A stretch of DNA of 64,000 nucleotides from Neobacillus sp. PS2-9 (GCF_030915525.1 NZ_CP133269.1:4817001-4881000); one strand, 5' to 3'; shown: positions 1 through 8,812, counted from the stretch's first letter. Notes: generated from the sequence alone by a model not told the origin. Made by a program: numbers and translations.

Positions 1-847
1 GCTGATTGGTCGTCACCAGCAATGAGCGTCCACTTTCCTCATCACTTAACATGACCGTATTCTCACCCTCTTTTGTAAAAACAAGCGGATGGTCGTAGCC
101 TTTTCCAACAAGAACATTTTGTGGATAAGAGGATTGGATCCCCGTACTCAATCTCCGGCCATGCTGGAAGTCAAATGGTGTATTTCGAGAAGCTAGTACT
201 CTCCCGGTCGGAATCAAATCAGCCCCTAACTCCAAGAAGCGGTCACTTTCTAACTGGAGAATATGCTCAGAACAATCCCTTTTAAGATTTCCGCTTAAAT
301 TAAAATAGGTATGATTGTTTAAATTAACTAACGTTTTTTGGTCCGTTTTCCCTTTGAAGGTTATACTCAGCTCATTTTTATTATTTAGAAGATAAGTGAC
401 CGTTGTTTCCAGGTTACCTGGATATCCCTCATCCCCATCTGGACTTAAGTAGAAAAGTTTCAGACCAACTGCATGTTCTTCCACGATTTTTTCCGTTTTC
501 CAAATCACAGAATTAAAGCCCTTCTTCCCCCCATGTAAATGGTTAGGCGGCTGATTTTCTGCCAGCCGGTATTCCTGTCCATCCAGTTCAAACCGAGCAC
601 CTTGAATACGCCCCGCAACTCGGCCGACAACCGCTCCAAAGTATGGAGACAAGTCCAAATAATCCTCGAATTCCTCAAAACCGAGGACCACATTCTCAAA
701 CTTCCCCTGACGGTCAGGAACCATAATCTTCGTAATTACACACCCAAAATTCAAGCAGGAGACCGTCATGCCTGAATCGTTCACAAAGGTATATTCCCTT
801 ACCATTTCATCCTGATACTGACCAACCCATCTTTCTAGTATTTCCAT
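1..847 (-). CDS. galM: aldose 1-epimerase (galactose mutarotase), partial at window edge
   Basis: Interconverts alpha and beta anomers of galactose so that beta-galactose released by LacZ can be used by galactokinase. I translated an open frame from ATG at 847 that runs off the left edge with no stop, giving about 282 of the usual roughly 340 residues. Visible motifs are GAVVGRVAGRI near residue 70, NHLHGG near 105 and the family motif NNHTYFNLSG near 175. The catalytic glutamate near the C-terminus lies outside the window. A GAGGG ribosome site precedes the ATG. The gene is the last of galK-galT-galM, starting 18 bases after the galT stop. Confidence 0.93.
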   Translation of the reverse strand, partial: MEILERWVGQYQDEMVREYTFVNDSGMTVSCLNFGCVITKIMVPDRQGKFENVVLGFEEFEDYLDLSPYFGAVVGRVAGRIQGARFELDGQEYRLAENQPPNHLHGGKKGFNSVIWKTEKIVEEHAVGLKLFYLSPDGDEGYPGNLETTVTYLLNNKNELSITFKGKTDQKTLVNLNNHTYFNLSGNLKRDCSEHILQLESDRFLELGADLIPTGRVLASRNTPFDFQHGRRLSTGIQSSYPQNVLVGKGYDHPLVFTKEGENTVMLSDEESGRSLLVTTNQ

Positions 848-865
848 TTTCCCTCACGCACCACT

Positions 866-2350
866 CTATAAAGATTGGATAAATCGCTTGAATCCTTCCA
901 TACCCGCTTCATCGCGCTTAAAGACACCTGCATCCTCTAATGCCTTTAGAAACTTCTTCCCGATTTCTTTTCTAACCAGGGATTCTACATTATTTTCACT
1001 TGCCACTCCATAATAACGTGTCTTCAATTCTTCCGCCCAGCTGTCATGATAGTCCGCAACCGTTTCACCCTTACCGAGAATAAACTGTTCGACTTCTACA
1101 AGCTCATCCTTTAAACGGGCTGGTAAAACAGCGAGTCCCATGACTTCAATCAGACCAATATTTTCTTTTTTAATATGATGAACATCTGCATGTGGATGGA
1201 AAATCCCCATTGGGTGCTCGTCATTCGTCCGATTATTTCGCAGGACCAAATCGAGTTCATAGGTATCGCCTTTTTTACGAGCAATCGGCGTAATGGTATT
1301 GTGCGGTGTCTCACCCGTCCATGCCAAAATTCCGACCTGTTCATCACTGTAATTTTTCCATTTGGCTAAAACATAAGCTCCCGCCTCTACAAGCTCGCTA
1401 ATTTGTGCAGAGCGCAGACGGATGACGGACATTGGCCATTTCACAATAGAGGCCGCCACCTGTGGAAACCCAACCATCTCGAACGTCCAATCATCTTCCG
1501 CCTTTGCCATCGCAAACTCATACTGACCGCCCTGATAGTGATCATGCGACAGAATAGAACCGCCTACAATTGGAATATCTGCATTCGAGCCGACAAAATA
1601 ATGTGGAAATTGATCGACAAAGGTTAATAAACGTAAAAAGGTCTCCCGGCTGATTTTCATATCTGTATGTGTTTCTGACAGCACGATACAATGCTCGTTG
1701 TAATACACATACGGTGAATACTGTAAATACCAGGTCTTATCGAGAAGCTTTAAACGAATCATGCGGTGATTCGAGCGTGCCGGGTGGCCGATCCTGCCGG
1801 CATACCCTTCGTTTTCCACACAAAGTAAGCACTTAGGATAGTCGACTTTTTCCACCATTCTCTCAAGCACGATGCTGCGTGGATCTTTTTCAGGCTTGGA
1901 TAGATTGATCGTAATATCTATATCGCCATATCCCGTCGCTGCCTTATACTCAATGTTGTTACCTATCCGCTTCATCTGGATATAATTACTATTCTTGCTA
2001 AGCTCATAAAAATAGTCTGTTGCTGCCTTTGGGTCTTGTTTATATTTTTCAATAAAGATCTGATTAACGGTTGATGGACGGGCAATCAAGCAGTTCATGA
2101 TTTTACTCGAGAAAATTTCCTTCGCATCAAACAAATCTTCTATGATTTCTTGTTCGCAGGCATAATCCACGATAGCATCAAGTAAATCCGGGATTTCCAA
2201 GCTGTTTTTCTCTGCAAAATCCTCTATTTTAAATTCCGTTAAACTTAACAATGAAAGAATTTGATTTCGTGCATAGATTTCGTCTTCCCGCTCGATTAAT
2301 TGGACTGCCAGCGCTTGGTCGATTAAATGTTGAACTAGTTGATTGATCAT
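866..2350 (-). CDS. galT: UTP/UDP-glucose--hexose-1-phosphate uridylyltransferase, class II
   Basis: Exchanges galactose-1-phosphate with UDP-glucose in the Leloir pathway. The 494-residue length and the motif SHDHYQGGQ, in place of the HPHxQ of the short E. coli enzyme, mark the Firmicutes class II family. I start at ATG 2350 because AGAGGTG lies 8 bases upstream. An in-frame GTG at 2359 is itself part of that ribosome site. The gene lies 67 bases downstream of galK with no visible terminator between, so it is very likely co-transcribed with galK and galM. GalE, needed to recycle UDP-galactose, is not in the window. Confidence 0.95.
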   Translation of the reverse strand: MINQLVQHLIDQALAVQLIEREDEIYARNQILSLLSLTEFKIEDFAEKNSLEIPDLLDAIVDYACEQEIIEDLFDAKEIFSSKIMNCLIARPSTVNQIFIEKYKQDPKAATDYFYELSKNSNYIQMKRIGNNIEYKAATGYGDIDITINLSKPEKDPRSIVLERMVEKVDYPKCLLCVENEGYAGRIGHPARSNHRMIRLKLLDKTWYLQYSPYVYYNEHCIVLSETHTDMKISRETFLRLLTFVDQFPHYFVGSNADIPIVGGSILSHDHYQGGQYEFAMAKAEDDWTFEMVGFPQVAASIVKWPMSVIRLRSAQISELVEAGAYVLAKWKNYSDEQVGILAWTGETPHNTITPIARKKGDTYELDLVLRNNRTNDEHPMGIFHPHADVHHIKKENIGLIEVMGLAVLPARLKDELVEVEQFILGKGETVADYHDSWAEELKTRYYGVASENNVESLVRKEIGKKFLKALEDAGVFKRDEAGMEGFKRFIQSL

Positions 2351-2417
2351 TTTTTTCACCTCTATTTTTGATCCATTAGGGTCACCGAAAATGTCCCCTT
2401 AACGCAAAAATGCTCAC

Positions 2418-3599
2418 TTAAATCGATTCCTCCATTTCAATTTCCTTGGCCCCATCACCGATACTCGCTACATAGAAATTTGCCTGATAGCCAACTTTGT
2501 CCGCATAGGTTACACCAACATTTGCAATAAAGTTGTCAACCTCTTCATTAGCAACAATCGCTATGGCACAGCCACCAAAGCCTGCCCCTGTCATTCGTGC
2601 GCCTAGGACTCCCGGCTGATTCCATGCAGCTTCTACTAAACGGTCAAGCTCCATACCTGTCACTTCATAATCATCCCGTAATGACACATGCGATTGGTTC
2701 ATCAACTGTCCGAATGCTTCCAGGTTTCCGGTCTTTAACTCCTCCAGCGCCCTCAAAGTTCTACGATTCTCATATACAGCATGTTTCACCCGTTTGCGAA
2801 CAACCTCATTCGTAATTAAGAATTGATTTTCATCAAACTCTGCTTCTGAAAGCTGTCCAAGAGCCTCAATTGGGAGCCTTTCCTGAAGCTGTGCCAACGC
2901 CTCTTCACATTCTCCCCTTCGCTCGTTGTATTTGGAGTCTGCTAACTCCCTGCGCTTGTTTGTATTCATGATTATAATTTTCTGATTTTTAAGTTGAATA
3001 GGAGCATACTCATATTGAAGTGTCTGGCAATCTAGCAAAATACCGGCATCCACCTTGCCCATTCCGATTGCAAATTGATCCATGATACCGCTGTTCACAC
3101 CAATAAATTCGTTCTCTACCCGCTTGCCAAGTTTAATTAATTCGAGACGAGGGATTTCTAATCCGAACAGTCCATTCACTAATACGCCTGTTAACAATTC
3201 AATGGATGCGGAGGATGATAGTCCTGCTCCATTAGGAATATTTCCATTAATCGCGCACTCGAATCCTGATGGGATTTCGTACCCTGCTTCCACGATGTAG
3301 CGAATCATCCCTTTTGGATAGTTCGCCCAGTTATGTTGTTTATCGTAATCTAGTTGTTTCAAATCAAATTCAATGATTCCTTTATCAGGAAAATTAACCG
3401 AATACAGGCGTACCAATTGGTCTTCACGCTTTCTTGCTACCGCATAAGTCCCGTATGTAATCGCACATGGAAAAACATGGCCGCCATTATAATCCGTGTG
3501 TTCGCCAATTAAATTGATTCTGCCTGGGGCAAAAAATGCCTGTCTAGGTAAGCCATGAAATAAGTCTAAGAATGTTTTATTCAGCGTTGTGACGTTCAT
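2418..3599 (-). CDS. galK: galactokinase
   Basis: Phosphorylates alpha-D-galactose at C1 with ATP in the cytoplasm. The 393-residue GHMP kinase carries the galactokinase signature PGRINLIGEHTDYNGG near residue 25, the ATP-binding GAGLSSSAS loop near 128, the catalytic aspartate in SGIMDQF, and the C-terminal MTGAGFGGCAIA near 342. GGAGGG sits 9 bases before the ATG. It is the first gene of the galKTM unit, with its own SigA-type promoter and upstream operator-like repeats between it and lacZ. Confidence 0.97.
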   Translation of the reverse strand: MNVTTLNKTFLDLFHGLPRQAFFAPGRINLIGEHTDYNGGHVFPCAITYGTYAVARKREDQLVRLYSVNFPDKGIIEFDLKQLDYDKQHNWANYPKGMIRYIVEAGYEIPSGFECAINGNIPNGAGLSSSASIELLTGVLVNGLFGLEIPRLELIKLGKRVENEFIGVNSGIMDQFAIGMGKVDAGILLDCQTLQYEYAPIQLKNQKIIIMNTNKRRELADSKYNERRGECEEALAQLQERLPIEALGQLSEAEFDENQFLITNEVVRKRVKHAVYENRRTLRALEELKTGNLEAFGQLMNQSHVSLRDDYEVTGMELDRLVEAAWNQPGVLGARMTGAGFGGCAIAIVANEEVDNFIANVGVTYADKVGYQANFYVASIGDGAKEIEMEESI

Positions 3600-3662
3600 T
3601 TTAAAAGTCCCTCCAACTATGTCTTCAAATTCCGTTTTGTAACCCTTTTCATCTTTATGATA

Positions 3663-3691
3663 ATTTTACTCTCTCTAGTTAAAATCTTCAA
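3663..3691 (-). promoter_or_regulatory. SigA-type promoter of galKTM
   Basis: On the minus strand, TTGAAG (3691-3686) and TAAAAT (3668-3663) are 17 bases apart, about 64 bases before the galK ATG. The AGTAAAA repeats at 3694-3730 lie directly upstream of the -35 box. Confidence 0.7.
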
Positions 3692-3693
3692 AT

Positions 3694-3730
3694 GTTTTTA
3701 CTAAAAATTTTACTAAAAATAAGTAAAAAG
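3694..3730. promoter_or_regulatory. candidate operator: repeated TTTTACT/AGTAAAA half sites
   Basis: Three copies of the half site ACTAAAA/AGTAAAA occur in 37 bases. On the minus strand TTTTACT and AGTAAAA form an inverted repeat with a 7-base gap, followed by a further direct copy. The same half site builds a palindrome upstream of lacZ (6877-6896). A shared regulator, perhaps GalR/LacI or AraC family, is inferred; no such gene is in the window. Confidence 0.55.
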
Positions 3731-3757
3731 GGCGAATGTACATCCATTCGTCCTTTT
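3725..3757 (-). terminator. Rho-independent terminator of lacZ
   Basis: The minus strand reads AAAAGGACGAATG, a short loop, then CATTCGCCCTTTTT just after the lacZ stop. The stem is about 12 bp with one mismatch and a T tract follows. This separates lacZ from the galK promoter. Confidence 0.75.
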
Positions 3758-3762
3758 CACTC

Positions 3763-6700
3763 TTATAATCTCTGAATTTTAAATTCGAATTCTAACTCCT
3801 GATTGGCAGGAATTAAATGTTCCTCTTGTACAGGTGCACCCCAGCTGTCATCACCGCCGACACCCATCTGCTGGCCTGCTACAGATACCACCGTATAGTG
3901 GACCTCCGGCAGCTCATAAGGATGATTGGCATTCTCCAGCTCAAATGCCGTATATGGTGAAACATTGCATTCAACCGGCTCAGATGTAGATGATATTCTT
4001 ATTCCCTGACCACGGTCATTCATTACATCTAGACGGCGCACTCCAGTACGATTCCCCGATTCTTGCGGAACAACGTACCCAGAAACATTGCTCGAAGCCG
4101 TATTCTTAAATACACCAAGCCTTGCCCCCATCGCACGGTCAGAATAGTTCTCTTCCGGTCCCATGGCGTACCATTCGATTTGATCGTAATCCGCTGGAAC
4201 CTTAAAGGATACGGCAAAAATCGGCAGTTGCGGGAGATTTTCTGCTCCTTGATAGGTAGACTTTACTATCACACTACCATCTACCAAAACCGTATACCTA
4301 ATAAATACTTCTACATCGTTATGTATCGATAGTTTATAGGTAAAACCAACCGATACCTGGTCTGTCTCTTCTACAAGGTCAACTGCCACACATTTTCGTG
4401 CTAGGCTTGCTGCATACCAAAGCCCTGAGTTGAAGCCTTGAGCAAAGCCTCTGTCATTATCCGTTGTGGCTCTCCAAAACAGTGGGGCAGGTGGCAAGGC
4501 AATCATTTCTTTTCCTGCGTAATTCAACGATACCAAGCTTCCTACCGCTTTTGAAAAAATGACCTTGAAATCCTGGCCGTGAATACCGATATTCACATCC
4601 CCGTTAACAACCCGTAGATCACCACCCATAACTTTGAGTTCCTCAGCGCCATTCACCTTAAATACATATTGTCCAAATGCCATCTCATAACCAGCATCTG
4701 CCCATGGCATGCTTTCCTTCAGTTTAAAAGAGGTATGAATACAATACTCACCGGCCTCTTCAACCATTCCAGCAGACCACTCAAATTCAACTCGCCCCTC
4801 ACTTTGAGGAGCTACAACCACATAATGCTGCTCCCGATGCAGCTCTTTGCCCTCTAGGTACACGATACATTCCAAAACATAATCGGAAGTATCTGAGAAA
4901 AGACTTTCGTTTCTAATGGTTACACCGTTCTCATCAGGAAGAAGCTTAAAGTTTTGATACAAATATTTGACTTCCTGCATTTTTGGTGACAGTTCTCGAT
5001 TGGCATACACAATTCCATTCGTACAGAAGCCGTAATCCGTCGGACGGTCACCGAAATCGCCGCCGTACGCTAAAAACTCTTCTCCATACTTATTCTTTTT
5101 TCTCAGGGCCTGATCGATGTAATCCCAAATAAAACCACCCTGATACATTGGATATTTCTGCTCTAAATCCGTATATTTGTACATGCCGCCAAGCGAATTT
5201 CCCATGGCATGCATATATTCACAGCTAATATATGGTTTCTCTGGGTTTTCACTCAAATATTTTTCAATTTCAACTGGCTTTGCGTACATCCTGCTTTCCA
5301 TATCGCTGGTGTCATTATACTTTCTGTTATGGAAAACCCCTTCGTAATGCACGAGTCGGCTCGGGTCCACTCTCTTAAAATATTTTGAAACATTAAGAAT
5401 AACTTCACCAGCGTAGGATTCGTTTCCACAAGACCAGATCAAAATCGACGGGTGATTCTTGTCGCGTTCATACATGGATACAGCCCGGTCCATGACAATG
5501 TTTTCCCACTCTGGTTTATTCCCTGGAATGTTCCAGGAAGGGTCAACCGCCATCAATTTTTGCCACGACCCATGCGTTTCCAGATTCATTTCATCAATCA
5601 CATAGATCCCGTATTCATCGCAAAGTTCATACCAATAGCTTTGATTCGGGTAATGCGAGGTACGGACGGCATTCATGTTATTACGCTTTAAGGTTTGAAT
5701 ATCCCACAGCATGTCTTCCTTTGTAATCGCACGGCCTGTCCGGCAGTTAAATTCATGGCGGTTGACACCCTTGAACACAATCCTTTCCCCATTTATGCGC
5801 ATGATTTTATCCACCAGCTCGAATCTTCTAAAGCCCACTTTTTGCGGAACTACTTCTACTAATCTACCTTCTTCGTTAAACACTTGGATATAAAGCTTGT
5901 ATAAGTAAGGATTCTCTGCACTCCATAGTTTTGGATGATCGAGTTCAAGTGACAGGGTCCACTCTCCGTCCTTTTCCACCACATGATTCATAGCTACTAA
6001 ATTGCCATTTCTATCATACAATTCGGCCGTTATTTTTGAGATGCTCTTAGTACCAAAGGATTGCAGCTTGAGGTCAGCTAGCAGCGTACCTTTTTTAAAA
6101 TCAGCCTCTAATTCTGTTTTTATAAAAGCATCGTACACATGAATTTCCGGTACCGTATAAAGATATACATCGCGAAAAATGCCGGACATACGCCAGAAAT
6201 CCTGGTCCTCCAGCCAACTACCTGTGCTGCGCTGGTAAACCTCAACCGCTAATTTATTCTCTCCTTCTATTAAAAATGGAGTAAGCTCAAACTCGGCAGG
6301 TGTGAAGGTATCTTCACTGTACCCTACAAACTTTCCATTTAGCCACACATAAAAGGCTGACTCTACACCCTGAAAGGATATGTACAGCGGTTTGTCTTCC
6401 ATATGAGCAGGCACAGTAAACATTTTCACATAGCTTCCTACTGGATTATCGTCCATCGGAATTTCAGGAGGACGGATATCGTGGTGACCATCCCATGGGT
6501 ACATGGTGTTCACATATTGTGGTTTCCCATAGCCCTGAAGCTGAATGTGTCCAGGTACTGTAATGTCTCCCCAGCTTGCCGTATGAAAGTCAGGCTTGAA
6601 AAAGGTTTTCGGACGGGATTCAGGGTTTATGCTATAGGCAAATTTCCAATGACCATTTAAACTATGACGAAGTTTCATTGGAGAAGCACTTCTCGCCTCC

Positions 6701-6801
6701 TCCAGAGTCTCGTAATAATAATGGTCTGAATGAGCGGGAAGTCGGTTGACAGCAAACACTTGAAGATCTGAGAGCCAATTTATCTCTGGATTGATAGTCA
6801 T
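3763..6801 (-). CDS. lacZ: beta-galactosidase, glycoside hydrolase family 2, E. coli LacZ type
   Basis: Hydrolyses lactose or other beta-galactosides in the cytoplasm. At 1012 residues it has the full LacZ length: jelly-roll N-terminal domain (about 40-215), immunoglobulin-like domain, TIM barrel (about 330-620) and C-terminal super-sandwich. In the barrel I see GVNRHEFN, NMNAVRTSHYPN, the acid/base glutamate in WSCGNES and the nucleophile in SCEYMHAMGNS. No signal peptide is visible. It is flanked by its own promoter and terminator and so is probably monocistronic. AGAGAGG is 12 bases before the ATG, a little far. Confidence 0.97.
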   Translation of the reverse strand: MTINPEINWLSDLQVFAVNRLPAHSDHYYYETLEEARSASPMKLRHSLNGHWKFAYSINPESRPKTFFKPDFHTASWGDITVPGHIQLQGYGKPQYVNTMYPWDGHHDIRPPEIPMDDNPVGSYVKMFTVPAHMEDKPLYISFQGVESAFYVWLNGKFVGYSEDTFTPAEFELTPFLIEGENKLAVEVYQRSTGSWLEDQDFWRMSGIFRDVYLYTVPEIHVYDAFIKTELEADFKKGTLLADLKLQSFGTKSISKITAELYDRNGNLVAMNHVVEKDGEWTLSLELDHPKLWSAENPYLYKLYIQVFNEEGRLVEVVPQKVGFRRFELVDKIMRINGERIVFKGVNRHEFNCRTGRAITKEDMLWDIQTLKRNNMNAVRTSHYPNQSYWYELCDEYGIYVIDEMNLETHGSWQKLMAVDPSWNIPGNKPEWENIVMDRAVSMYERDKNHPSILIWSCGNESYAGEVILNVSKYFKRVDPSRLVHYEGVFHNRKYNDTSDMESRMYAKPVEIEKYLSENPEKPYISCEYMHAMGNSLGGMYKYTDLEQKYPMYQGGFIWDYIDQALRKKNKYGEEFLAYGGDFGDRPTDYGFCTNGIVYANRELSPKMQEVKYLYQNFKLLPDENGVTIRNESLFSDTSDYVLECIVYLEGKELHREQHYVVVAPQSEGRVEFEWSAGMVEEAGEYCIHTSFKLKESMPWADAGYEMAFGQYVFKVNGAEELKVMGGDLRVVNGDVNIGIHGQDFKVIFSKAVGSLVSLNYAGKEMIALPPAPLFWRATTDNDRGFAQGFNSGLWYAASLARKCVAVDLVEETDQVSVGFTYKLSIHNDVEVFIRYTVLVDGSVIVKSTYQGAENLPQLPIFAVSFKVPADYDQIEWYAMGPEENYSDRAMGARLGVFKNTASSNVSGYVVPQESGNRTGVRRLDVMNDRGQGIRISSTSEPVECNVSPYTAFELENANHPYELPEVHYTVVSVAGQQMGVGGDDSWGAPVQEEHLIPANQELEFEFKIQRL

Positions 6802-6839
6802 CGTTAGTGATTTCCTCTCTTTTAATAAAATTTTTCTTA

Positions 6840-6868
6840 ATCATACAACATTCCCAATGAAAGCGGTT
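6840..6868 (-). promoter_or_regulatory. candidate lacZ promoter, weak -35
   Basis: The minus strand has a good -10 (TATGAT, 6845-6840), but the -35 position 17 bases upstream (6868-6863) has no match to TTGACA. That pattern suits an activator-dependent promoter. The cre box at 6858-6871 covers the -35 position. Confidence 0.5.
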
Positions 6869-6871
6869 TTA
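6858..6871 (+). promoter_or_regulatory. candidate CcpA cre site at lacZ
   Basis: TGAAAGCGGTTTTA matches the cre consensus TGNAANCGNWNNCW except for T at the C position. It overlaps the -35 region, so CcpA binding there would block lacZ transcription when a preferred sugar is present. Confidence 0.6.
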
Positions 6872-6876
6872 CTTTT

Positions 6877-6896
6877 TTAGTAATTATTTTTACTAA
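6877..6896. promoter_or_regulatory. 20-bp palindromic operator candidate upstream of lacZ
   Basis: TTAGTAA and TTACTAA form perfect 7-base arms around a 6-base centre, about 80-95 bases before lacZ. It shares the AGTAA half site with the galK upstream repeats at 3694-3730. It also overlaps the stop codon of the kinase remnant at 6893-7006. Confidence 0.6.
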
Positions 6897-7006
6897 TTAG
6901 GGATTCGAACAGTGAAGGTGATCCCTTTGCCCATTTCACTGGATACATGAATGGATCCTTTTTGCGTGTCCAAAATCCACTTTGCAATAGAAAGCCCTAA
7001 TCCATG
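6893..7006 (-). pseudogene. C-terminal remnant of a sensor histidine kinase
   Basis: Translating the minus strand gives about 37 residues ending in TAG: GHGLGLSIAKWILDTQKGSI, then a GKGITFTVRIP-like tail. This is the G2 box and last strands of a HATPase_c domain. Upstream of the histidine codon (7006-7004) the frame loses any kinase similarity, so the rest of the gene has been deleted. No response regulator remnant is seen beside it. Confidence 0.75.
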
Positions 7007-7163
7007 TCAACTTGATACTTGAAGTCTATTAGAGAACGGTGAAAACTTGGTGAAGTTAGCTTTTTTGAAAAAAATTTTTAGGATAGTCTCTTTAAAAATG
7101 TCTGTTGATTTCCGCTCCAATTAACAGGTGTAGCAAATCAAGCTAAGGCTCTAAATAAGGCAT

Positions 7164-7218
7164 AAAAAAGACCCTTCCTATCAGAGCAAAGGGTTCCGTT
7201 TTCGGGTGGGTTTCTTAA
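7164..7218 (+). repeat. dispersed repeat with GGGTTCCGTTTT core, copy A
   Basis: About 55 bases, AAAAAAGACCCTTCC to GGTTTCTTAA, match the reverse strand of 8726-8781 over nearly their whole length. The core AAAGGGTTCCGTTTT is identical. Copies A and B are in opposite orientation and bracket the acetyltransferase gene. Confidence 0.65.
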
Positions 7219-7324
7219 TTAAAAGACACAAGAATTGAGGTATGAATTAGTTTACGTCTTTTTCTTTATTTATCAAGATTTCTACGAAATTTCATTAACT
7301 TTGACATAGCACCCGATCTGATAA

Positions 7325-7514
7325 ATAGACGGAAAAATTTCGCTTAATTAGTAATTACTATTAAAAAAAGCTTAAATAGACGGAGAGATTCCGCCTATTG
7401 ACTCGAAAAATTCGAAAATGGGAGATTTCGCTTTGCATAATCGGAAAAACTCCCCTTATATACCCCGAAACGAGCTCCATTCTGGATCTAACCGAAAAAT
7501 CTCCGCTTATTTTA
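7325..7514. repeat. spaced imperfect palindromes of the CGGAnAnATTTCCGCTTA type
   Basis: At least four related 22-26 base units occur at about 7325, 7375, 7437 and 7489. Each begins AnnCGGA or CCGAAAA and ends TCCGCTTA or a variant; a weaker one is near 7413. They are 50-62 bases apart with unrelated AT-rich DNA between. The surrounding 7010-7760 region holds no convincing gene. Confidence 0.55.
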
Positions 7515-7664
7515 CTTTTGCTGGTTACTCGATTAAGAACAAGACATCTTATTTAAAAGGGAGTGAGGATATCTCAAAAATCCAAGAGAACCTCATTTTG
7601 ATGCATTACGGTGAACTGTATCACAAGTAAGTGAGGTTTTGTATTCCTAATAAAGAAACTCCCC

Positions 7665-7695
7665 AATTACTATTAACGGGTTCCGTTTTGGGAGA
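7665..7695 (+). repeat. dispersed repeat with GGGTTCCGTTTT core, partial copy C
   Basis: ACTATTAACGGGTTCCGTTTTGGG shares the central part of copies A (7164-7218) and B (8726-8781) but lacks their A-rich left end. Confidence 0.5.
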
Positions 7696-7760
7696 GAAAT
7701 TTTTAAATAATACACTGAATAACAACATATTTAGCATCTAAATTAACACAATAATTGTAA

Positions 7761-7794
7761 AAAACGCTCAGAGCCTATTCTGAGCGTTTTATTA
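7761..7794 (-). terminator. terminator of the acetyltransferase gene
   Basis: AAAACGCTCAGA and TCTGAGCGTTTT form a 12-bp perfect stem with a 6-base loop. The minus strand continues with six Ts, so it terminates the gene at 7805-8335. Confidence 0.85.
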
Positions 7795-7804
7795 TAAATT
7801 TTTA

Positions 7805-8335
7805 TTAATTTGATTTTAACAATGAGTAAACATTGGTATCATAAGGAACACCATTTTGATACATATAGCTTTTCAAAACACCTTCTTTTTCAAAGCCTAG
7901 CTTTTTTAATAATTCATTAGATGTCTTGTTTCCAAGGAAAACAACAGCTCCAATGCGTGTTAATCCAAGTTCATTAAAGCCATATGATATTACTTTTGAT
8001 GTAGCTTCAGTTGCGTACCCTTTTCTCCAATAAAGGGGATGAAGTTCATAACCTATCTCAGCCCTTTTGTGTTTAGGAGACCAAACATTAAACCCAATTG
8101 TCCCGATAATTCCTTCTTTTTCTTTTAATTCAATTCCCCATCTAATTCCTCGTTTTTCTTTGTAACTTTTAGAGAAAAACTCAACAAACTGTTCTGCTTG
8201 TTCTATGCTTGTTAAAGCGTCTTGTCCATAATAACGAATAACATCAGTATTAGAAAAACAATTAAAAATGCCTTGAACATCCTTGTTTACAATTTCTCTC
8301 AATATAAGTCTTTCTGTTTCTAGTGTTGGAAACAA
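7805..8335 (-). CDS. GNAT family N-acetyltransferase, RimJ/RimL-like
   Basis: Transfers acetyl from acetyl-CoA to an amine; the substrate cannot be told from sequence. The 176-residue protein starts LETERLILREI, shows the acceptor-side motif AEIGYELHPLYWRKGYATEA and the C-terminal GLTRIGAVVFLGNKTSNELLKKLGFEKEGVL pattern of the RimJ/RimL (Acetyltransf_3) group. I prefer TTG at 8335, 8 bases after AAGGAG, over the in-frame GTG at 8344, which overlaps that site. It stands alone between repeats and has its own terminator. Confidence 0.85.
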   Translation of the reverse strand: MFPTLETERLILREIVNKDVQGIFNCFSNTDVIRYYGQDALTSIEQAEQFVEFFSKSYKEKRGIRWGIELKEKEGIIGTIGFNVWSPKHKRAEIGYELHPLYWRKGYATEATSKVISYGFNELGLTRIGAVVFLGNKTSNELLKKLGFEKEGVLKSYMYQNGVPYDTNVYSLLKSN

Positions 8336-8344
8336 TTCTCCCAC

Positions 8345-8725
8345 TCCTTTTTTGAACTTTCTCTTTTTTTAAACAACATTAATAATATCTTAGCATGAAA
8401 TTCCAAATAACATTAAAAATCATCCTGTTTTTCTTAAAGGTGGGAGATGAGAACTTGCATTAGTTACTTAATTAACTTGTCAATTTTACAGAGGACAATA
8501 ACTATTGTCCACTTGATAATTAGGTTGCTAATACCACAGTTATTTTTATAGTAAAATCGAAACAAACATTGGTTTAACAATAAAAAATAAAGACCAAAAC
8601 GCTATGCGAAATGGTCTGCTAAATCGATTGCTATTTAATGTTTTCTTCCCCTCAACGGAACAGTTAAATTACTATGGGGATTTACTTTTTTATTTACCAA
8701 TACGACTATCATTTTGGCACATATT
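8345..8725. other. intergenic stretch without a gene
   Basis: No supported ORF. Two inverted repeats stand out: GGACAATA-AC-TATTGTCC at 8493-8510, and AGACCA...TGGTCT at 8591-8617 with an inner CGC/GCG. Neither is followed by a clear T tract. The first resembles the GGACAATTGTCC centre of the GTGCCTGACACC repeats elsewhere in the window. Confidence 0.4.
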
Positions 8726-8781
8726 TTAAGAAAAGCACCTCAAAACGGAACCCTTTACTATCAGAGGAAAAGTCTTTTTTC
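8726..8781 (-). repeat. dispersed repeat with GGGTTCCGTTTT core, copy B
   Basis: Inverted copy of 7164-7218, with AAAGGGTTCCGTTTT conserved exactly. It lies just downstream of the kinase gene stop at 8813, where no better terminator is visible. Confidence 0.65.
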
Positions 8782-8812
8782 TACCTCTATTAAATTGAAG
8801 GCCATGTGACTC

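Noticed and set aside
7418..7630. 70-residue plus-strand ORF
   Set aside because: It overlaps the CGGA...TCCGCTTA repeats, has no ribosome site and has no recognisable domain.
8493..8510. GGACAATAACTATTGTCC as an operator
   Set aside because: A perfect 8-base inverted repeat, but over 150 bases from the nearest gene start (8335) and upstream of nothing with a matched site. Left as a note only.
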